A DNA stretch of 58,259 bases from Planctomycetaceae bacterium (lineage in GTDB: Bacteria > Planctomycetota > Planctomycetia > Pirellulales > Pirellulaceae), in assembly GCA_021298315.1 (NCBI GenBank), contig JAJTFC010000065.1:1-58259 (forward strand), in the 5' to 3' direction. Under the pieces are notes generated by a model. It was not told where the DNA came from. It made no database searches and was given only the letters and a program-made list of their open reading frames with translations. Each line of letters begins with the position of its first letter. Position 1 is the first letter of the stretch. Positions 53,805 through 58,259 of the stretch are shown here, piece after piece. The position numbers and the translations under genes are program-made.

Positions 53805-55187
53805 ATGCTCCAATCTCTCCGCTTCGTTTGGAATTCCCCTTGGTCTGGCTTGGCATTCCGAGCCATCGCTTCTGTTTCGCTTGTTTTTTCAGGGACTTGC
53901 CCAACAAAAGCCGGCGATCCGGTCGATCTGTTCAATGGCAAAGACTTCTCGGGTTGGCACGGTCGCACGACGATCGATCCTCGCAAATGGGAAACAACTC
54001 CCGATGCCGATAAGGCCAAATGGAATCAGGAGATCGCCGATCACTGGAAGGTCGACGGGAATGAAATCGTCAATGACGGCAAGGGTGCTTATCTGACGAC
54101 GAACGCGGAATTTGGCGATTTTGACCTGACTGTAGATTTCAAAATCGTTAAGGACTGCGACTCAGGGATTTACCTGCGTGGTATCCCACAAGTCCAAATC
54201 TGGGACCCAGATGCGGAGAACAACCGCAAGAATGGCAACGAAAAAGGGAGTGGTGGTCTTTGGAACAACCCTGCCGGATGGTCTGGGAAGGATCCATTGG
54301 TGCGAGCCGATAATCCTGTGGGTCAGTGGAACACCATGAAGATGCGATTGGTAGGAGAGCGCTGCTGGGTGTGGCTAAACGACAAAGCCGTCGTGGTCAA
54401 TGCGCGATTGCACGATTACTTTGCTCCTGGCCAGCCGCTGATCAAACGTGGTCCGATCCAACTCCAAACCCACGGTGCTGAGATCCGTTTCCGCAACATC
54501 AAGCTCAAAGAGTTTAGCGATGTAGAGTCCAATGAAATCTTGAGCAAAGCGGAAGCCGACGAGATCGGCAAGAGTTCCTCGAAGTTCAATGTATTGTTTA
54601 ACGGCAACGACTTGGCCGGTTGGAAGGGAGCCACTGGAAACTACACCGTGTCCGAAGGTGCGATTCAGTGCATGCAAGGCAAAGGTGGCGTTCTTTATAC
54701 AGAAAAGAGCTACGGCGACTTTGTCTTCCGATTCGATTTCCAACTACCACCGGCAGGCAATAATGGGATTGCCATCCGCTATCCGAGCGTCGAAGAAATC
54801 GAGCAACTCCCTAAAGATCTTCGCCATGGCGATGCGGCTTATGTGGGCATGACCGAACTGCAAGTGCTCGATGACGGCCACCCGAATTACAAGACGATTG
54901 ATCCACGGCAAGCCCACGGCAGTGCCTATGGCATGGCGGCGGCCAAGCGTGGGTATCTGCGTCCGACAGGCCAATGGAACCATGAAGTGATCACCGTGAC
55001 AGGTTCGAAGATTCAAGTGGAGCTCAACGGAACGCGGATCCTCGATACCGACTTGTCCACCATCAACGAATACATGAGCAACACGCCGCATCCGGGCAAG
55101 GATCGAGCCAGCGGCCACATCGGCTTTGCAGGTCACTCCGATCCTGTGAAATTTCGCCATATCGAAGTCGTCCCGATGGGCAATTAA
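53805..55187 (+). CDS. Exported protein with two DUF1080 domains
   Basis: About 460 residues from ATG 53805 (MLQSLRFVWNSPW...CPTKAG, a signal peptide); the frame opens at 53745. Two concanavalin-like DUF1080 domains follow. The first (about 40-245) has DLFNGKDFSGWHGR, DCDSGIYLRGIPQVQIWDPD and IQLQTHGAEIRFRNIKLKEF. The second (about 262-455) has NVLFNGNDLAGWKG, PPAGNNGIAIRYPS, YVGMTELQVLDDGHPNYKTI and SGHIGFAGHSDPVKFRHIEV. Members include 3-keto-glycoside hydrolases; the duplication suggests two binding sites. It heads a rightward run with SUMF1 and Gfo/Idh/MocA genes, a set often linked with sugar oxidation in planctomycetes. Confidence 0.9.
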   Translation: MLQSLRFVWNSPWSGLAFRAIASVSLVFSGTCPTKAGDPVDLFNGKDFSGWHGRTTIDPRKWETTPDADKAKWNQEIADHWKVDGNEIVNDGKGAYLTTNAEFGDFDLTVDFKIVKDCDSGIYLRGIPQVQIWDPDAENNRKNGNEKGSGGLWNNPAGWSGKDPLVRADNPVGQWNTMKMRLVGERCWVWLNDKAVVVNARLHDYFAPGQPLIKRGPIQLQTHGAEIRFRNIKLKEFSDVESNEILSKAEADEIGKSSSKFNVLFNGNDLAGWKGATGNYTVSEGAIQCMQGKGGVLYTEKSYGDFVFRFDFQLPPAGNNGIAIRYPSVEEIEQLPKDLRHGDAAYVGMTELQVLDDGHPNYKTIDPRQAHGSAYGMAAAKRGYLRPTGQWNHEVITVTGSKIQVELNGTRILDTDLSTINEYMSNTPHPGKDRASGHIGFAGHSDPVKFRHIEVVPMGN

Positions 55188-55237
55188 TCCGCCCAAGGTT
55201 CGACCCTCTGAGTCTTGTTGTTAAGAAAGGTTTCGAC

Positions 55238-56344
55238 TTGAATAGCAGATCGCTTGGCTTTGTTTTGTCGGCTGTTGGCCTAGCTGGCTTTTGTGTGACT
55301 AGCGGTGCGAAGATGGCTTTGGGGCAAGACACCAAAGCCTCTGCCGAGGATGCGACACTGGTGATTCCAGAGTCGGTCGCCAAGACCCAAGAGCAGATGC
55401 AAAAGTACACGGAACTCATCGAGCACTCGCCGGCAAAAATCGAGATGATTCCGATCCCAGGTGGGACTTTCCGTATGGGAAGCCCCGACACCGAGGAGAG
55501 CCGCAAGGGTGACGAAGGTCCGGTGCACGAGGTCAAGCTCAGCCCGTTTTGGATGGCCAAATGCGAGATCACTTGGGACGCTTACGATGTTTGGATGTCC
55601 GATTTGGATGTCTTTTATCGAGAGGTCAACAAGGTCAAGGCGACCCGGCGGGATGAGATTGCCGACGAATTCCAAAAGAGCCAGCCGACGAAGCCTTACA
55701 CCGATATGACCTTTGGGATGGGCAAGCATGGTTACCCGGCCATTTGCATGACTCAGCATGCGGCAAGGACATTTTGCAAGTGGCTCTCTCGCAAGACGGG
55801 GCGCTACTATCGCTTACCGACCGAGGCCGAATGGGAGTACGCTTGCCGTGCTGGAACCACGGACGCTTATTCGTTCGGATCGGATGTTTCCGATCTGGAG
55901 AACTACGCTTGGTTTGTTGACAATGCCGGCGAAGGCTACCACAAGGTTGGGCTCAAGAAACCCAACCCATGGGGGCTTCATGATATGCATGGCAACGTGG
56001 CCGAGTGGGTTTTGGATCAGCATACTGCCGTAGGTTACTCGAAGGATCTGCGAAACGAAAATCCTTTGCTAGTCCCCAAGACGCTCTACCCACGGGTTGT
56101 ACGCGGTGGGGGTTGGAACCAAGACGCGGCAGCACTGCGCAGCGGTGCCCGAGAGGGATCGACCGACGATTGGATTGCCCAAGACCCCCAATCGCCCGTG
56201 AGCATTTGGTATTTGACCGACGCTTTGCATGTCGGATTTCGTATCGTTCGTCCACTGAATGAACCGAGCGAAGAAGAAAAAAACACCTTTTGGGAGTACT
56301 CTGAACCGATCCAAAAGGAACGGCCAGTACCCTTAGAGCGATAG
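55238..56344 (+). CDS. SUMF1-fold secreted protein (not a classical FGE)
   Basis: A 368-residue exported protein starting at TTG 55238, 7 bases after AAAGG. A signal peptide (residues 1-29) precedes a SUMF1/FGE-like domain: MIPIPGGTFRMGSPDTEESR, LSPFWMAKCEITWDAYDVWM, YPAICMTQHAARTFCKWLSR, YYRLPTEAEWEYACRAGTTD, GLHDMHGNVAEWVLDQ and YPRVVRGGGWNQDAAALRSG. Real FGE has two cysteines in the last region; here they are absent, so sulfatase activation is unlikely. Such paralogues often bind ligands or replace other functions. It is 50 bases downstream of the DUF1080x2 gene and 38 bases upstream of the oxidoreductase. Confidence 0.9.
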   Translation: MNSRSLGFVLSAVGLAGFCVTSGAKMALGQDTKASAEDATLVIPESVAKTQEQMQKYTELIEHSPAKIEMIPIPGGTFRMGSPDTEESRKGDEGPVHEVKLSPFWMAKCEITWDAYDVWMSDLDVFYREVNKVKATRRDEIADEFQKSQPTKPYTDMTFGMGKHGYPAICMTQHAARTFCKWLSRKTGRYYRLPTEAEWEYACRAGTTDAYSFGSDVSDLENYAWFVDNAGEGYHKVGLKKPNPWGLHDMHGNVAEWVLDQHTAVGYSKDLRNENPLLVPKTLYPRVVRGGGWNQDAAALRSGAREGSTDDWIAQDPQSPVSIWYLTDALHVGFRIVRPLNEPSEEEKNTFWEYSEPIQKERPVPLER

Positions 56345-56382
56345 AATTACTTAAGTTTTCCTTTCCATTTCGGAGCAATTCC

Positions 56383-57748
56383 ATGAACCTTGAAACTACC
56401 CCCGCGTCTGGCTCGGCATCCCGCAGAGACTTTATCAAGACCGGCACGAGTTTGGCCGCAGCAGCAGGTTTGACCTCGACCCTTTCGCGGAGTGTCCATG
56501 CTGCCCAAGACAGCAAGATCCGAGTGGCGTTGATCGGTTGCGGCGGTCGCGGAACCGGTGCCGCAGAAAACGCATTGCAAGTCGACAACGGTGAGATCGA
56601 ACTCGTTGCGATGGCCGACGTTTTTGAAAACCGACTTTCGAGCAGCTACTCACGTCTCAAAGAGAACCACCCCAAGAAGGTCGATGTACCTAAGGAGCGG
56701 CAGTTCGTCAGTTTCGATGGATACAAACAAGCCATGGACACACTGCGTCCGGGTGACGTTGCGATCTTAACGACCCCTCCTGCGTTCCGTTGGGTGATGT
56801 TCAAGTATGCCATCGAAAAGGGTCTCAATGTATTCATGGAAAAGCCGGTGACCGTCGATGGGCCTGGCAGCAAGAAGATGTTGGAACTGGGTAAACTCTC
56901 CGTCGAGAGGAATCTCAAGGTCGGTGTGGGGCTCATGTGTCGTCACTGCGTAGTGCGTCAAGAGTTGCTCGACAGGATCCGAAATGGCGAAATCGGTGAT
57001 CTGCTGATGCTCCGAGCTTATCGGATGGCAGGCCCGACCGGATCGGCTGCAGCCACCAAGAAGCCCGATGACATGAAGAGTGAATTGCTCTATCAGATCA
57101 GCCGTTTCCACGGCTTTTTGTGGGCAAGTGGAGGGGCTGTAAGCGACTTCTTGATCCACAACATCGACGAGTGCTGCTGGATGAAAGAGGATTGGCCGGT
57201 CGAAGCCATCGCCTCGGGTGGCCGGCACTATCGCAACGACTGCGTTGATCAAAACTTTGATTCCTATTCGATCGAGTACACCTTCGGCGATGGCACCAAG
57301 ATGTTCGTCAACGGCCGAACGATTCCTGGATGCCACAATGAGTTTGCAAGTTACGCACATGGCTCGAAGGGAAGTGCCGTGATCTCGGCCTCTGGACATT
57401 CGCCAGCCAAGTGCAAGATCTACAAGGGTCAAAAGATGACCCGCGACAATATCGCTTGGGAGGGGCCCAAGTCCGAGCCGAATCCCTACCAACTCGAATG
57501 GAACGATTTGATCCAACGAGGTCGAGCGTGGAGTCAAAGCCAGCGTCGTAACGAGCATGGGGCGTATGGCCGCCCATACCGGAGTAAAGATTACTTATGA
57601 TGAAATGCTCAATTGCCAGCACGAATTCGCACCTGGGCTTGAGCAGATGACCTTCGAGAGCCCTGCTCCGGTTCGGGCCAACGCCCAAGGAATCTATCCG
57701 GTTCCCCAGCCTGGGATCATCACGACTCGGGAATACGGCGAGTCGTAA
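56383..57748 (+). pseudogene. Tat-exported Gfo/Idh/MocA oxidoreductase, frame broken near the C-terminus
   Basis: NAD(P)-dependent sugar oxidoreductase family. A Tat signal (ASRRDFIKTGTSLAAAAGL) is followed by the Rossmann motif VALIGCGGRGTGAAEN and the family signature FMEKPVTVDGPGSKKMLELG with EKP. The C-terminal domain has ASGGAVSDFLIHNIDECCWM with a likely catalytic His. The frame is good to NPYQLEWNDLIQ at 57515, then shifts: the true tail EVERGVKASVVTSMGRMAAH, TGVKITYDEMLNCQHEFAPG to the stop at 57748 lies in another frame. About ten residues seem missing at the join. The sequence just before the join is repeated exactly at the right end of the window, which suggests an assembly error rather than a real mutation. 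The third gene of its operon. Confidence 0.85.
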
Positions 57749-57790
57749 ACGGTTTTTTCCAGTAGCGAGAATACCGACTGGATTTCACAA

Positions 57791-57815
57791 GGCAGACCGC
57801 GAGGTCTGCCTTTTT
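57791..57815 (+). terminator. Rho-independent terminator of the DUF1080-SUMF1-oxidoreductase operon
   Basis: Stem GGCAGACC / GGTCTGCC with a GCGA tetraloop (57791-57810), then TTTTT. It starts 43 bases after the last stop. Confidence 0.92.
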
Positions 57816-57969
57816 CCTTTAAAACTCAGGGCTAGAGCCCCCATTTCGAATAGAAACGGGGGCTAAAGGCAACGACGAGAGGCTGTTCGAGGGGGCCACG
57901 GGGGTAGTTTTTGCGGTCCTTCAGGTATTTTAGTGGGCAGAAGCCCGGCTTTCTCGTACTCAGCGTCGC

Positions 57970-58104
57970 GGTACTCGTACTCGTACTCGTACTCGAAAAC
58001 GCCTGAATCGATTCAAGTCGATCACCCTTTGAAGGAAGCTGTAACCCCAGTATTTGGCCCTTTTGTTAACGAAATCCCAATACTTCTCTTTGAGTACGAG
58101 TACC
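57970..58104. repeat. Inverted-repeat element with a GTACTC tandem tract
   Basis: Four GTACTC units at 57971-57994. The arm GGTACTCGTACTC (57970-57982) is the exact reverse complement of GAGTACGAGTACC (58092-58104). The region between has no convincing gene; a minus-strand frame there reads low-complexity Arg-Val repeats. The rest of 57816-58145 holds nothing else I can support. Confidence 0.7.
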
Positions 58105-58145
58105 GTTTCACTGAGAACGAGCACGAAAAGAACCAGAGGTATGAA

Positions 58146-58259
58146 TCGCCAGCCAAGTGCAAGATCTACAAGGGTCAAAAGATGACCCGCGACAATATCG
58201 CTTGGGAGGGGCCCAAGTCCGAGCCGAATCCCTACCAACTCGAATGGAACGATTTGATC
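58146..58259 (+). repeat. Exact 114-base duplicate of 57400-57513 at the window end
   Basis: Starts TCGCCAGCCAAGTGCAAGAT and ends CGAATGGAACGATTTGATC, identical throughout to the oxidoreductase segment at 57400-57513. The window stops at the same base where the first copy enters the frame break. Most likely a contig end overlapping its own interior. Confidence 0.95.

Noticed and set aside
57960..58238. 92-residue minus-strand protein
   Set aside because: Its start is antisense to the 114-base duplicate and its end is the GTACTC repeat read as Arg-Val; not a real gene.

Overview
The window looks like a chromosomal piece of a planctomycete, most likely of the order Pirellulales. The basis is gene content: two tandem pairs of cytochrome-c/DUF1549/DUF1553 (PSD1) and DUF1501 proteins, several DUF1080 proteins, a sulfatase, a DUF4838 protein, an SHD1-domain protein, a PEP-CTERM protein, SUMF1-fold proteins and an ATP-dependent DNA ligase paired with its exonuclease. 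No sequence search was possible, so the lineage is an inference.

Layout. 1-12.4 kb is read mostly leftward: mtnA (cut by the left edge), a broken cytochrome/cupredoxin protein, a lone XRE regulator, and a secreted-protein/DUF4838/sulfatase run behind a glycosyltransferase and an SHD1 protein. 12.6-17.7 kb is housekeeping and rightward: an rRNA methyltransferase, tRNA-Leu(CAA), rpsL-rpsG with a clear terminator, then exonuclease and DNA ligase. A dead Rpn-type gene and a methyltransferase follow. 19.5-29.1 kb is one rightward run PSD1-DUF1501-PSD1-DUF1501-DUF1080. 29.1-34.3 kb is a repeat-rich block marked by three copies of a perfect hairpin. It holds a PEP-CTERM SUMF1 protein, a decayed TspO-like gene, and a Kup potassium transporter with a convincing c-di-AMP (ydaO-type) riboswitch in its leader. 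34.4-40.2 kb carries a secreted protein, a GT39-like membrane protein and fliP-fliQ-fliR-flhB, where flhB lacks its whole autocleavage domain. 40.3-45.7 kb is leftward (sialate O-acetylesterase, a prepilin-peptidase homologue without catalytic aspartates, a secreted protein, holA). 45.7-46.8 kb is repeats. 46.8-53.5 kb has nnrD, a PLP-binding protein divergent from a His-rich MerC protein, a PhyH dioxygenase and an ABC exporter. 53.8-57.7 kb is DUF1080x2, SUMF1 and Gfo/Idh/MocA.

The main warning is that four genes (825-3727, 16206-17749, 17750-18219, 56383-57748) show the same lesion: conserved sequence on both sides, a missing internal piece, and a frame change at the join. The last 114 bases of the window exactly repeat 57400-57513 and both copies stop matching at one of these joins. 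This points to local assembly errors at least there, although true pseudogenes cannot be excluded.

The most interesting biology is the c-di-AMP riboswitch/kup unit, the truncated FlhB beside a palindromic tandem repeat, the pseudo-prepilin peptidase, the ABC permease carrying a propeller-like insertion, and several families of structured intergenic repeats.
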